Source: Anaerolineales bacterium (GTDB lineage: Bacteria > Chloroflexota > Anaerolineae > 4572-78 > J111). From it: 64,000 bases of DNA. A program made the position numbers and the translations under genes. Numbering within the stretch: position 1 is the stretch's first letter; every line of letters begins with the position of its first letter. The notes under the pieces are model-generated. The model saw only the letters and a list, made by a program, of their open reading frames with translations. It made no database searches and had not been told where the DNA came from. Shown in pieces: positions 36,073-44,948 of the stretch. The stretch covers positions 124,001-188,000 of the forward strand of contig JABTUW010000002.1 in assembly GCA_015075185.1 (NCBI GenBank), in the 5' to 3' direction.

Positions 36073-36126
36073 ATGGGCATCATCGTCCTGCGCTTGAAGC
36101 CGAAGGTGGTGCTGAAGGTCATCTGA
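36073..36126 (+). CDS. Candidate 17-residue leader peptide
   Basis: ATG at 36073 with AAAGGAG five bases upstream, encoding MGIIVLRLKPKVVLKVI and TGA. It lies 26 bases before the gene at 36153 on the same strand. The strong ribosome-binding site is the main support; it could be a leader or chance. Confidence 0.35.
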   Translation: MGIIVLRLKPKVVLKVI

Positions 36127-36152
36127 GCAAGCCCACTAGAAAGCTGGAGTAG

Positions 36153-36662
36153 ATGGCTAAAAAGAAACTTTCTCGCGATCAGAAGCGCGCCCAAAAGAAG
36201 AAAAGGCAAGCTCGCCGCTCCCAAGCGCCGCTCGATCCGGGGCAGCGGATCTTGAACCGCCTGGAAAAAGCCGGGTTGGGATCGCACAAGTTGATGCGCA
36301 ATCCGCCGGGCCAGGTCAAAATGTCAGAAGTGCTGCGCGACTTTGTTGCGCCTTACTGGCATATTCCCGACACGGAAGAGGCCATGCGTAAACTGCTCAC
36401 CACCGCCCTGGTCGCCTGGAACACGGCTCTGATGCCCCAAGCGGAGCAGGCCGGCGCTTTGGACCAGATCGCGACCGCTCTGCCGGCAGAAGCGAGAGAA
36501 GATTTTTACGCGATTGTCCGGGAAATGATCGAGCGCAAAAACAAGCACTTTGCCGCGTATGACCGGCTGATCCTGGACTACGAGCTGGTTGACCGGGGGA
36601 ATGACTTCCACATCACCGTTGTGTCCCGGATGCCATCGGAGGATGAACAGGGGGCTGAATGA
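36153..36662 (+). CDS. Hypothetical protein with basic N-terminus
   Basis: 169 residues. The first 30 are very basic (KKKLSRDQKRAQKKKRQARR) and could bind nucleic acid; the remainder is a helical domain (MSEVLRDFVAPYWHIPDTEE, REMIERKNKHFAAYDRLI). No family recognised. GGAG precedes the ATG. The glycosyltransferase gene follows 16 bases downstream, so cotranscription is likely. Confidence 0.6.
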   Translation: MAKKKLSRDQKRAQKKKRQARRSQAPLDPGQRILNRLEKAGLGSHKLMRNPPGQVKMSEVLRDFVAPYWHIPDTEEAMRKLLTTALVAWNTALMPQAEQAGALDQIATALPAEAREDFYAIVREMIERKNKHFAAYDRLILDYELVDRGNDFHITVVSRMPSEDEQGAE

Positions 36663-36678
36663 AGAGATCAGGGTATAG

Positions 36679-37872
36679 ATGAGATTTCTATTCACCGTCC
36701 AGCCTATGTTTGGTCACTTTCATGCCATGGTCCCGCTGGCCCAGGCGCTGCAGGAGCACCGCCATGAAGTCGCTTTCGCCACCGGGAAAAGTTTTGGGCC
36801 GGTGGTTCAACACGCCGGCTTTCGACACTTTCCCTGCGGCTTCGATTTTGACGGCTCCAGGGAGATCCTCCAGGAACTCCCCGAATGGGAGACCATCGCC
36901 AGAAAAGTACCATCCGGTCCCATCCAGCAGCTCTACGGCTTTATCGAAGGATTAGGCCCCCGGATGGCCGACGATTTACTGGAACTGGTGACCACCTGGC
37001 AGCCGGAGGTGATTGTCCGCGATCCAGTTGAATTTGGCGGCTATATTGCCGCCGAATATGGCGGAGTGCCTCACGCAACCGTTATGTGGGCCTTTTACAT
37101 TACACCCAAACCGATTGAAGGAGGCAAAGCTGTTTTAGAACTGCGCCAACGGTACGGGCTGCCCGCTGATCCCAACCTTGACAGCCTGGATGGGTATCTC
37201 GTGCTTGATTTTTTGCCTGCTTCGTGGACTTTCCCGCATTGGCCGCCTCCGCCAGTGACCCATCGCTTTTGTGCACCGCCGTTTGACCGCAGCAGTGAGG
37301 CTGGACTGCCGGAGTGGCACCATTCGCTGCCGCTACAGCCGACTATCTACGCCACCCTGGGCACCACTTTTAACCAGGCCCCAGCCACGTTCCAGGCGGT
37401 CACTGGCGCTTTCAGCGGGGAGAAGCTCAATCTGATTATGACTATTGGCCATGCCAATGACCCATCCGGGTTCCAGCCGTCTGCCCCGAATATCAAGATT
37501 GCCCGCTACATTCCCCAGACCCTGCTCTTGCCCCACTGCGCGGCGATTATTTTCCACGGTGGCTACAATTCCCTCCTCTCGGCGTTGTGGCACGGCCTGC
37601 CGATGGTTATTATCCCGCAGGGGGCCGGCGACAATTTTCCCACGGCTTACCGCTGCGCCGATGTGGGGTTGGGCGTAGTGGTCGAGGGAACTCCTCCTAC
37701 CGCCGAAGCAATCCGCAGCGCCGTCAAAACCGTCCTTGAGCAACCGGACTACCGGCTCCGAGCACAGCAATTTCAGCAAGAAATCAAAGCGCTTCCGCCA
37801 CTTTCGGAGGCGGTGAAACGCCTGGAAGTCTTGGCCCGAACCCGAGCGCCACAGTTTAATAATGACAATTAA
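36679..37872 (+). CDS. GT1-family (MGT-like) glycosyltransferase
   Basis: 397 residues, GT-B fold. The N-terminus MRFLFTVQPMFGHFHAMVPL is typical of UDP-glycosyltransferases acting on small acceptors. The C-terminal donor site shows YIPQTLLLPHCAAIIFHGGYNS followed by GLPMVIIPQGAGDN, the PSPG-like region with the conserved HGGxxS. It probably glycosylates a macrolide-, flavonoid- or sterol-like compound; the acceptor is unknown. No strong ribosome-binding site, consistent with coupling to the preceding gene. Confidence 0.85.
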   Translation: MRFLFTVQPMFGHFHAMVPLAQALQEHRHEVAFATGKSFGPVVQHAGFRHFPCGFDFDGSREILQELPEWETIARKVPSGPIQQLYGFIEGLGPRMADDLLELVTTWQPEVIVRDPVEFGGYIAAEYGGVPHATVMWAFYITPKPIEGGKAVLELRQRYGLPADPNLDSLDGYLVLDFLPASWTFPHWPPPPVTHRFCAPPFDRSSEAGLPEWHHSLPLQPTIYATLGTTFNQAPATFQAVTGAFSGEKLNLIMTIGHANDPSGFQPSAPNIKIARYIPQTLLLPHCAAIIFHGGYNSLLSALWHGLPMVIIPQGAGDNFPTAYRCADVGLGVVVEGTPPTAEAIRSAVKTVLEQPDYRLRAQQFQQEIKALPPLSEAVKRLEVLARTRAPQFNNDN

Positions 37873-37908
37873 GACAAAAATTCATGTAATTAAATCCAAT
37901 AGGCGCCT

Positions 37909-40683
37909 ATGTCCCGTCGAAACGATTTACAACGATTAATTATCAACTACGGCCGGCGCTTGCAGAAGCTGCAAGAGCAGCAGGCGCTCATGGGCCTGGA
38001 TACACCCCCTCATATCCTGATCGAAATCGAGGATATTCAGGCCAAGATCGTCGAGTTGGAAGAGAAACTGGCTACCCTGGCCGAGGCCGATTTTGTCGTC
38101 GAACTTCCCTACTCAGCACCAGAGCAACAGGCTCAACCGCAGGTCCAACCTGCTCCTCAGAGCAGTCCTCAACCATCGCCCCCACAAATGATCTTTGTTG
38201 GCCGCCAGACCCAACTGGCCGAGTTGGAGCGCCACTGGCAAGAGGCTTATCACCGGCAGCAGGGCAAAGTTGTCTTCATGGCGGGCGAGGCCGGCATTGG
38301 CAAAACCACTCTGGTGCGGGCATTCAGCCAGGGTGTGCTGCAGAAATACCCGCGGATGCAGTACGCCTACGCCCAGTGCGATCAGATTGCCGGGGACATT
38401 TCACCCTATGCCCCCTTTGTACAACTGCTCAACAAATTGACCGAGCAAGCCACCCGGCGGGGCAAGCATTGGTCGGTCGAGTTTATCCGCGAGATTGGCC
38501 CGGATATCCTGGGCATGGTCCCGGTCGCCGGCCCTATCCTGGCCACCGCCGCCAAAAGCGCCGATTTTGCCTGGCGGAAACGCCGGCAGGAGGACAGTGA
38601 TCTCGACCGGCCCAGCCGCTTCAGCCAGCAAGACATTTTTCAACAATTCACCGACACTTTCCGCAACCTGGCTCGCCGCAAAAACCCGTTACTGCTCTTT
38701 ATTGATGACTGGCACTGGGCTGATACCAGCTCAACCAACCTGCTCTTTCATCTGGCCCGCCAACTGAACGATGTACCCATTTTGCTCCTGGCGGCCTATC
38801 GCCCTCACGATGCCCAGGCGCGGCAGCACCCCATTCTGGCCGTCCGAACCGAAATGGAACGGTATCAGCTTTGCACCGGCCTGTCCCTGGATTTTCTCGA
38901 CCGCAATGACGTGACGGATTATCTGGCCCGCCGCTTCCCGCAAGCTCAATTTGACCCGTCTTTCATCAATTGGCTGCTGGACATCACCAGTGGCAATGCC
39001 CTCTTTACCACCGAGTACGTGAATTTATTAGTCAACGAAAAATTACTGACCCGGGAGGGGCGGCTGGCTAACGACGTTGGTCGGATGCTGCCCCCGGCCA
39101 ACGTGGAGGCCGTCATTCGCAGCCGCTTGGGCTTTTTAGACCAGGAAGCGCGAAACATGCTGGCCTATGGCAGTGTCGAGGGAGAGCAGTTTACAACTTT
39201 CCTGCTCAGCCACCTGTTGGACCTTAAGCCATTGCCCCTGCTGCAGCGGCTGCGCAGCATCGAGAAAACCCACCAGCTTATTGTGAGCCGGGGCCAGCAA
39301 ACCATCTATGAGCAACAGACCACCGTTTACCGCTTTATCCACACCCTGATCCGCCTTACCCTATACAACTCGCTGGAGGCAGAAGAACGGGCTGAAATTA
39401 ATCGCCTGCTGCTGAACCTGCGCGGCCAGATTTACGAGCAGGCTGACGAGGCAACTAAAGCCCGTTTGTTGCCTGATTTACTGGGCCATGCCGCCGAAGC
39501 TCAAGATTACCTGGCCGAAGCCCGGTATGCCTTGGCAGCGTCTGAAAGTACCGTCAACCAATTCGCTCCCGACGAGGTACTGAAGCAGTGTAAACGGGGA
39601 TTGGCGGCGCTTGAGAAAGTCACCGGCCAGTTTGCCGAAGTGCAAAAGCTGCAAACAGATCTACTGCTGCAACTTAGCAAAACAGTGTATTTTACCAGTA
39701 AGTGGCAACGAGGCCTGGAAAGTTGCCGTCAAGCCGAGGCTTTGGCCAGAAAGATCAACGATAAGGCCAGATTGGCCGAGGTCTTAAACAATATGGGTTG
39801 GATCTTGCGGCATCTGGGGCATTTTGATCAAGCGCTCCACAGTTATAATGAGGCGATGAGCCTGGCCGAACAATTAGGCGATCCAGTAATGCTGAACTGG
39901 GCTAACAATGGCATTGGGCTAATTCTTTGGAGACAGGGTCATTACGATCAGGCGTTACAATGGTTCCAGAAAGTATCGGCTTCTGCTGAGGAGATCGGCA
40001 ATAAAAAACAGATGGCTTTAGCCTATCACTCCCTGGCTAACATCTACAACCATCGCGGCAGCTATGATGAGGCGGTGATTTGGTATAGTAAAGCAATAGC
40101 CATCAATGAAGAGGCCGGGAACAAGCTTGAGCTAGCCTGGAATTATAATAATTTGGCTATCATCAAGGCTCATCAGGGTAAGAACGGTGAAGCGATAGAG
40201 CTATTTCGGAAAACCTTAATGATCTCGCAAGAAGCGACATTTAAGCGAGGGGAAGCAGCGGCTTTAGCAGGTATCGGTAGCATCTATAGAAGGCAAGGAG
40301 ATTATGAACAGGCCCTGAATTACTATCGCCAATCCCAATCAATTAATGAAATAATGGGAGAACAGCGAGGCCTGGGCTGGAATCACAGCAACATCGGCCT
40401 CATTTATCAGGACCTGGGTCACTATGCTCAGGCTTTGGAACTACAGCAAAAGGCTCTAACAATTTGGCAGGAAATAAACTTTAAGCGTGAAGAGGCTCAA
40501 ACAAGGCACAACATCGGCATTATCCACGAAACCCAGGCTCATTATACTCAGGCACTCGGCTACTATCGCCAGGCCTTGACCCTCCGCGAGTCATTAAACA
40601 ACCTCCATGACATCACCGAAACCCGCCAGCGCATTGCCGAAGTTGAGGCCCAGCTGGCCGCGAACAAAACCAGTGAAAAATGA
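37909..40683 (+). CDS. STAND/AAA-16-type ATPase with N-terminal helical module and TPR tail
   Basis: 924 residues. The first 60 form a helical module with QALMGLDTPPHILIEIEDIQ, shared with the response-regulator fragment at 3059-3520. A Pro/Gln linker follows. The ATPase has Walker A AGEAGIGKTTLV (about 124-135) and Walker B PLLLFIDDWHWAD (about 259-271). At least six TPRs (for example LNNMGWILRHLGHFDQALHS and IGSIYRRQGDYEQALNYYRQ) occupy residues 600-910. The layout suits a signal-responsive scaffold or conflict-type switch; no DNA-binding or effector domain is visible. The start codon at 37909 has no clear ribosome-binding site. Confidence 0.8.
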   Translation: MSRRNDLQRLIINYGRRLQKLQEQQALMGLDTPPHILIEIEDIQAKIVELEEKLATLAEADFVVELPYSAPEQQAQPQVQPAPQSSPQPSPPQMIFVGRQTQLAELERHWQEAYHRQQGKVVFMAGEAGIGKTTLVRAFSQGVLQKYPRMQYAYAQCDQIAGDISPYAPFVQLLNKLTEQATRRGKHWSVEFIREIGPDILGMVPVAGPILATAAKSADFAWRKRRQEDSDLDRPSRFSQQDIFQQFTDTFRNLARRKNPLLLFIDDWHWADTSSTNLLFHLARQLNDVPILLLAAYRPHDAQARQHPILAVRTEMERYQLCTGLSLDFLDRNDVTDYLARRFPQAQFDPSFINWLLDITSGNALFTTEYVNLLVNEKLLTREGRLANDVGRMLPPANVEAVIRSRLGFLDQEARNMLAYGSVEGEQFTTFLLSHLLDLKPLPLLQRLRSIEKTHQLIVSRGQQTIYEQQTTVYRFIHTLIRLTLYNSLEAEERAEINRLLLNLRGQIYEQADEATKARLLPDLLGHAAEAQDYLAEARYALAASESTVNQFAPDEVLKQCKRGLAALEKVTGQFAEVQKLQTDLLLQLSKTVYFTSKWQRGLESCRQAEALARKINDKARLAEVLNNMGWILRHLGHFDQALHSYNEAMSLAEQLGDPVMLNWANNGIGLILWRQGHYDQALQWFQKVSASAEEIGNKKQMALAYHSLANIYNHRGSYDEAVIWYSKAIAINEEAGNKLELAWNYNNLAIIKAHQGKNGEAIELFRKTLMISQEATFKRGEAAALAGIGSIYRRQGDYEQALNYYRQSQSINEIMGEQRGLGWNHSNIGLIYQDLGHYAQALELQQKALTIWQEINFKREEAQTRHNIGIIHETQAHYTQALGYYRQALTLRESLNNLHDITETRQRIAEVEAQLAANKTSEK

Positions 40684-40858
40684 TCATGGCTGCCTTCCCG
40701 GAAGCGCTGGCGACTTTTCAGCCAACGATGGCTGGCCAGGCTGCCGGGAAGGTTTGGATTAGCTACCGGCTCACTGTCAACTGGCGAACCATGCCGAGAT
40801 GGGCATGGGAGTGGTGTGCAATACTTTGGGAGCAGCCCAGGTTGTAACAGCTAGGGGC

Positions 40859-40963
40859 TTACATTATCAACCGGGGTAGCGCACCAACCACCCCAAAGAG
40901 CGTGCCTTCAGCCCCGGCAAAAGCAATGGCGAAGAAGAAAACCAGAAAGGCGAAGCGCTGCAC
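40859..40963 (-). CDS. Candidate 34-residue hydrophobic peptide
   Basis: GTG at 40963 with GAGG about 12 bases upstream, encoding one probable membrane helix ([18 protein letters not shown]) and a short tail. It starts 12 bases after the stop of the PQ-loop gene on the same strand, so translation could be coupled. It may be real or a remnant. Confidence 0.3.
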   Translation of the reverse strand: MQRFAFLVFFFAIAFAGAEGTLFGVVGALPRLIM

Positions 40964-40974
40964 TACTCTTTACC

Positions 40975-41325
40975 TCAACCATTGCCGGAGCAAGCACAAG
41001 AAGTGACGCCGGCCAGCGATAATTCTCCCCGCTCTCCCACCAGGTTCGGCCCACTACTGTACCGCTGATAACGTAGATATCCAACCAGCATCAGGCCGGC
41101 GACCAGCGTATTGAAGCCATGCAAGAACCAAACCGGACCCATCGGGAGCGTGAAGAGATAGAGCCAATAGATGAGATTGCCGGCATTGCTCAGGCTGATA
41201 TGGCCCAAACTATATGAGGTTAAGTTTTTCGTCGTAAACGCCTTCCACAGCATCGGCAAATTACTGCTGACAAACATTAAGGTGGAAATAATCCCGGCGA
41301 CAACCTGCATATCTTCAATTCTCAT
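40975..41325 (-). CDS. PQ-loop / SemiSWEET-like membrane protein
   Basis: 116 residues with three hydrophobic helices. The first carries VSSNLPMLWKAFTTKNLTSYS, the place of the PQ motif in SemiSWEET sugar transporters; NAGNLIYWLYLF and GPVWFLHGFNTLVAGLMLV are the other helices. Members form dimers to move sugars or amino acids. The C-terminus ends in a CAC motif (SCACSGNG), unusual for the family and possibly thiol- or metal-related. AAGGAGG precedes the ATG. It lies downstream of the ArsR-type site at 41706. Confidence 0.7.
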   Translation of the reverse strand: MRIEDMQVVAGIISTLMFVSSNLPMLWKAFTTKNLTSYSLGHISLSNAGNLIYWLYLFTLPMGPVWFLHGFNTLVAGLMLVGYLRYQRYSSGPNLVGERGELSLAGVTSCACSGNG

Positions 41326-41480
41326 GTGATGCCTCCTTAATTTCTACTTTGGTGATGACTAGTCTGACTGCAGATTCGTCAAAACAGTCAATGGCCTATG
41401 CACTTAAATAGACGGAAACTGTGAAAAAGGACGCAATTTTCCCGGATGGATTGAGCCATTTACATCATTCTTTCAGCCGA

Positions 41481-41606
41481 TCAGCCATCCTGAGAAGCTA
41501 TAGAGATACCCGAACACAATCGCTCCGACCAATCTTGCTCGGCCTCGCGCAGCAAATCTTGATACTGCTCCTGGCGAACTGGGAAATCCCCGTGATTGGG
41601 TAACAT
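41481..41606 (-). CDS. Candidate 41-residue protein
   Basis: ATG at 41606 with GGAAGGA about ten bases upstream. The peptide has RQEQYQDLLREAEQDWSERL, resembling short conserved hypothetical proteins I associate with Chloroflexota. It begins 100 bases after the palindrome at 41706-41723 on the strand leading to the PQ-loop gene. The overlapping longer frame (41473-41658) starts in a different relic and is less likely. Confidence 0.4.
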   Translation of the reverse strand: MLPNHGDFPVRQEQYQDLLREAEQDWSERLCSGISIASQDG

Positions 41607-41639
41607 GGATCATATTCCTTCCGTAAAATTTAGTTAGAG

Positions 41640-41705
41640 TTAACCGGCGCTGGTTCATTCTCCATACGGAGACGCGGTGGTTGCCATCAACGACGAAATA
41701 AGCCT
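41640..41705 (-). pseudogene. Fragment with DGNHRVSV motif
   Basis: The minus strand reads KAYFVVDGNHRVSVWRMNQ, the core of a ParB-like/DGxHR-type nuclease or DNA-binding family. Only about 22 codons are recognisable, with no start and no continuation. It is a relic, directly abutting the palindrome at 41706-41723. Confidence 0.4.
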
Positions 41706-41723
41706 TATCGTATTTTTACGATA
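41706..41723. promoter_or_regulatory. ArsR-type operator candidate
   Basis: TATCGT-N6-ACGATA, identical in arms and spacing to the site in the arsR promoter at 42121-42138. It sits downstream of arsR and upstream of the 41-residue and PQ-loop genes. Confidence 0.55.
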
Positions 41724-41775
41724 GTTTTACCCAAAAATTAAGTCAGGCCGAAATTATCTGCCTGACGTAGCGATT

Positions 41776-42114
41776 TCAAAAAATCTCGCCCACCTTACTT
41801 TTGAACCAAATGATATTCTCTTCGTTCAACCAATAGCAGGTTGCCGGACCCTCGACGACGCCGTTAATCCAACCCGCCTCGCGGAGGACCTTAAGATGTT
41901 GAGAAACAGTGGCCTGGGCAATGGGTAAAAATTCGACAATATCCCCAGTAATGCAGCCGGGCCGGGTGACCAGGAACTTCATAATCTCAAAGCGGATGGG
42001 GTTGCCTAACGCTTTGAACATCGCCACGAGCCGCTCCTGCTCTGAGCCCGAGATATCGAGGCTACAGCAAGCAGGTGGAGCTATCGTTTGCGGTCGTATT
42101 GCTATCATAACCAT
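41776..42114 (-). CDS. ArsR/SmtB-family metalloregulator
   Basis: 112 residues. The winged helix-turn-helix is clear: MFKALGNPIRFEIMKFLV, GDIVEFLPIAQATVSQHLKVL and GVVEGPATCYWLN. ArsR proteins repress metal or metalloid resistance genes until a ligand releases them from a palindrome. Cysteines available for sensing are the N-terminal CC pair (PPACCSLD), one in helix 3 and one in the wing; the usual CVC motif in the recognition helix is absent. A palindrome at 42121-42138 immediately precedes the gene, so autoregulation is likely. Confidence 0.85.
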   Translation of the reverse strand: MVMIAIRPQTIAPPACCSLDISGSEQERLVAMFKALGNPIRFEIMKFLVTRPGCITGDIVEFLPIAQATVSQHLKVLREAGWINGVVEGPATCYWLNEENIIWFKSKVGEIF

Positions 42115-42120
42115 ACCCTC

Positions 42121-42138
42121 TATCGTAAATATACGATA
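42121..42138. promoter_or_regulatory. ArsR operator candidate, own promoter
   Basis: TATCGT-N6-ACGATA seven bases upstream of the arsR ATG. The same arms and spacing occur at 41706-41723 and, with one mismatch, at 47519-47536. Confidence 0.65.
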
Positions 42139-42357
42139 TACGGAGTATATTCCAAATTTAAGTTTCTGTCAAGGTCCCATTCGATACAAATGAACAGGAT
42201 TCCACTGACCAACTAAACTGCGGCTATTCACTATATAAATTGTTATGACCGTCGCTCTGATGCCTGGCCGCCGACCTGCTGTTTTGGTCTATCCGAAAAT
42301 GGAAGGGTAAAATAATGAGGTAACGTGAGGGGTACTGTGGATGAGGTCGTCTGAAAT

Positions 42358-43442
42358 ATGAGTACCGAACGGGTGCAAAAGACACGAGCTTGGAATTGGT
42401 TCCTTAATCATTCCATCTTTAGCTTGCGTGGGCTGCCGGAGGTGGTCGCCTCCAGTGGCATCTCAGTCCGCCTCTGGCGAGTCTATGCGCAGACATGGCT
42501 GGTGTGCCTGCTGTTTCCGTTTATCTTTCTCGTCCAAACGCCCCTCACCCCGCTGCGTTTGTTCATCGCCCTGGCCGGGTTGGTCATCTTTGCGCTCAGC
42601 TACACCTGGTTCATGTGGCCCCATCCCTTGAATTATAAGACCCGCCTCCAATCAGAGTTCCGGATGTCATTGATGGGGCTCACCGGCCTAATAGCGTTGG
42701 TGCTCTACCTCAGCCTGGCCTATGGCAGCGCCTTTCTCTGGCTTTTTGTCGGTGTCAGCGCCGTGGTGGGGGTCGTGCTCCCGGCCTATAGCGCCTTTGC
42801 AGCTATCATAGTGCTGACACTTCTCATGTTGGCCATCAGTGTAGGGCTTAGCGGAGGCATTGCCAGGACAGACTGGCTGCATATCCTGCCGCTCGTGCTG
42901 CTGGTTCGAGGGCTTGGTCTGGATATGATTGGCATTGCTCGTCTGGCGGATGCCTTACGAGAACTGCATATTGCGCGGGGTGAACTGGCTCGTCAGGCGG
43001 CGGCGGAAGAGCGGTTGCGGCTGGCGCGCGATCTGCACGATCTCCTGGGCCATACCCTCTCCCTGATCATCTTGAAGAGCGAACTGGCTGGGCGTTTGTT
43101 AGAAAAGGAGCCGACCCGGGCCGCCCAGGAAATCCACGAGATCGAGCGCGAGGCCCGCCAGGCGTTGCGCACAGCCGCGCCCCGGTCTGTACGATCCGGG
43201 TGAATAGTGAGGGCGGAAAAGTTTGGGCGGAGGTCATTAACGACGGGTATCGAGAGAAAGAAGGAGGGACCACTCATGCCCGGATTGGCTTCGGCCTCTC
43301 TGGTCTCACCGAACGGGTCACCACCTACAGGGGACACATCGAGGCAGGCCCACTGTTTGGTGAAGGGCATCCAGGTTATCGGCTGCGGATGGAACTTCCC
43401 AGTCGGAGCAATGGAATGGTTGAAAGGAAGTTGGAACGATGA
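42358..43442 (+). pseudogene. NarL-type sensor histidine kinase with internal deletion
   Basis: Residues 1-200 hold five to six membrane helices. The dimerisation/phosphoacceptor helix is intact (ERLRLARDLHDLLGHTLSL, His at about 224). After EREARQALR the frame ends in a short junk tail at 43203. In the next frame a kinase C-terminus resumes (CTIRVNSEGGKVWAEVINDG, then GFGLSGLTERVTTYRG) and runs to a TGA at 43440-43442. The second dimerisation helix, the N box and part of the ATP-binding core are missing, so a deletion plus frameshift removed about 80 residues. The stop overlaps the start of the response regulator (ATGA), showing the original operon. Confidence 0.75.
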
Positions 43443-44044
43443 TCCGGGTGCTGCTGGCGGAAGATCGGGCGATGGTGCGGGGGGCGTCGGCTGCGCTCTT
43501 ACGCCTGGAAGAAGATATCGAGGTGATTGCCGAGGTGGCGCGAGGGGATGAGGTGCTGCCAGCCGCCCTGGAAACCCAGCCTGATGTCGCCTTGCTCGAC
43601 ATCGAAATGCCGGGCGGTGGCGGCTTGAACGCAGCCTCGGTGCTGCACGAGCACCTGCCGTCCTGCCGGATTGTGATCCTGACCGTCTTTGGGCGGAGCG
43701 GCTATCTCCGCCAAGCTATGGAAAGCGGCGCTGTCGGGTTCCTGCTCAAAGATGCGCCGGCGGCCGAACTGGCGATTGCTATTCGCCGCGTGGTCGCCGG
43801 TGAGCGGGTTGTTGATCCCGAACTCGCCCTGGCGGCCCTGAGCGAAGGCGACAACCCACTGACCCGACGGGAGCGGGAAGTGCTCACGGTGGCATTGACT
43901 GGAGCCAGTATCGCCGAGATCGCCGCCCAGTTGGTTGTATCGGAAGGGACCATCCGCAATCACATTTCCACAACCATTCAGAAATTGGGCGCGCAAAATC
44001 GGCTGGAGGCGGCGCGGCTGGCGGAGCAGAAAGGCTGGCTGTAG
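43439..44044 (+). CDS. NarL/LuxR-type response regulator
   Basis: 201 residues. Receiver domain: acidic pair E8-D9, phosphoacceptor D54 in ALLDIEMPG, switch T84 region and Lys in GFLLKDAPA. The C-terminal LuxR helix-turn-helix (LTRREREVLTVALTG, SIAEIAAQLVVSEGTIRNHI) binds DNA as a dimer. It closely follows the DesK/LiaR-type pattern. The start codon overlaps the stop of the damaged kinase gene. The regulator looks intact, so it may be orphaned or driven by another kinase. Confidence 0.9.
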   Translation: MIRVLLAEDRAMVRGASAALLRLEEDIEVIAEVARGDEVLPAALETQPDVALLDIEMPGGGGLNAASVLHEHLPSCRIVILTVFGRSGYLRQAMESGAVGFLLKDAPAAELAIAIRRVVAGERVVDPELALAALSEGDNPLTRREREVLTVALTGASIAEIAAQLVVSEGTIRNHISTTIQKLGAQNRLEAARLAEQKGWL

Positions 44045-44173
44045 ACGCGTTCTGTTATTTCGCGCCTGGCAGCCAGCTAGATCGGCGTAGGTGGAATCAA
44101 GACTAGGCCCGGGTACTTAGGGGGTTCGCCAACAGTATCGTTTCTAGATGCAGTACCCGGTCATTTTATAGAA

Positions 44174-44749
44174 TTAGCGCAAGACCTCAAATGAGGTGAC
44201 GCTCCAGCTCCAATCATCATCCATCGCATTAGGGTTATTGAACGAGATTAGGTTGGGGAAGCCATACGTTGGGTCGAAAGAGATTTCACTCCAGGTCTTA
44301 GCTGAATCATCCTGAAACAGGGACCTTGTTTTCGCAAATAGTCCAGGGACAGTGTAAGCATCGGCCTGGAATGGTTCGACTTTGCAGGTTCCGGCTTCTA
44401 TCGGGGCCGGAATACACGAGGCTGACTGATCAACGACGATCTCGTCTTGAACGGTGATTTGGTAGGACTGGGCATGCCAAATGCTCCTGATGACGAGTAC
44501 TTCAATCCGATAACTGGCAATGCCCTGCTGCTGCCAGCGGCGTTCGGCCTGTTCGACGGCCATTTGGGACTGGGGCGGTTGCTTTTCCACTGTTTGGCCA
44601 TCTCCACTCCCATTTTGAAGCTGTTCGGGGGGCGTTCGGGGTTGTTGGGGTGGTTGCCCTGGATCACAAGCCGAGACGATCGAAATCAAGCAAAGAACTA
44701 GAGCAAGCCGACTAACCACAAGAATATAAACAAGGACGTATCGCTTCAT
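44174..44749 (-). CDS. DUF6174-like lipoprotein
   Basis: 191 residues. A signal peptide ends in a lipobox-like LISIVSAC. After a Pro/Gln-rich spacer comes EQAERRWQQQGIASYRIEV, the opening of the DUF6174 domain, then QDEIVVDQ and SFDPTYGFPNLISFNNP. The family consists of small exported proteins with no known function. The ATG at 44749 lacks a clear ribosome-binding site. Confidence 0.65.
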   Translation of the reverse strand: MKRYVLVYILVVSRLALVLCLISIVSACDPGQPPQQPRTPPEQLQNGSGDGQTVEKQPPQSQMAVEQAERRWQQQGIASYRIEVLVIRSIWHAQSYQITVQDEIVVDQSASCIPAPIEAGTCKVEPFQADAYTVPGLFAKTRSLFQDDSAKTWSEISFDPTYGFPNLISFNNPNAMDDDWSWSVTSFEVLR

Positions 44750-44767
44750 TTTTGTTATCTCAAATTA

Positions 44768-44890
44768 GGCAACCCATTTGACTTTGTGCTCACACCCGGA
44801 CAGGTCCATGATGTACCTCAGGGCTAGACCTTGTTACAAAGACGACCCAGTGATCACGTGATTGCCGAAAAAGCTCACGATTCAGATACT
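44768..44890 (+). pseudogene. IS5-type transposase relic
   Basis: The plus strand reads FVLTPGQVHDVPQG, a stop, and then, with a frame change, LLQRRPSDHVIAEKAHDSDTF. These two pieces match successive segments of IS5-family transposases around the second catalytic Asp. No ends or start remain. Confidence 0.6.
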
Positions 44891-44948
44891 TTCTGGCCTT
44901 AATTGAGGAACTGGCCGCTTTTAAGCTTTTTCGAACCGCAGCCGATTA

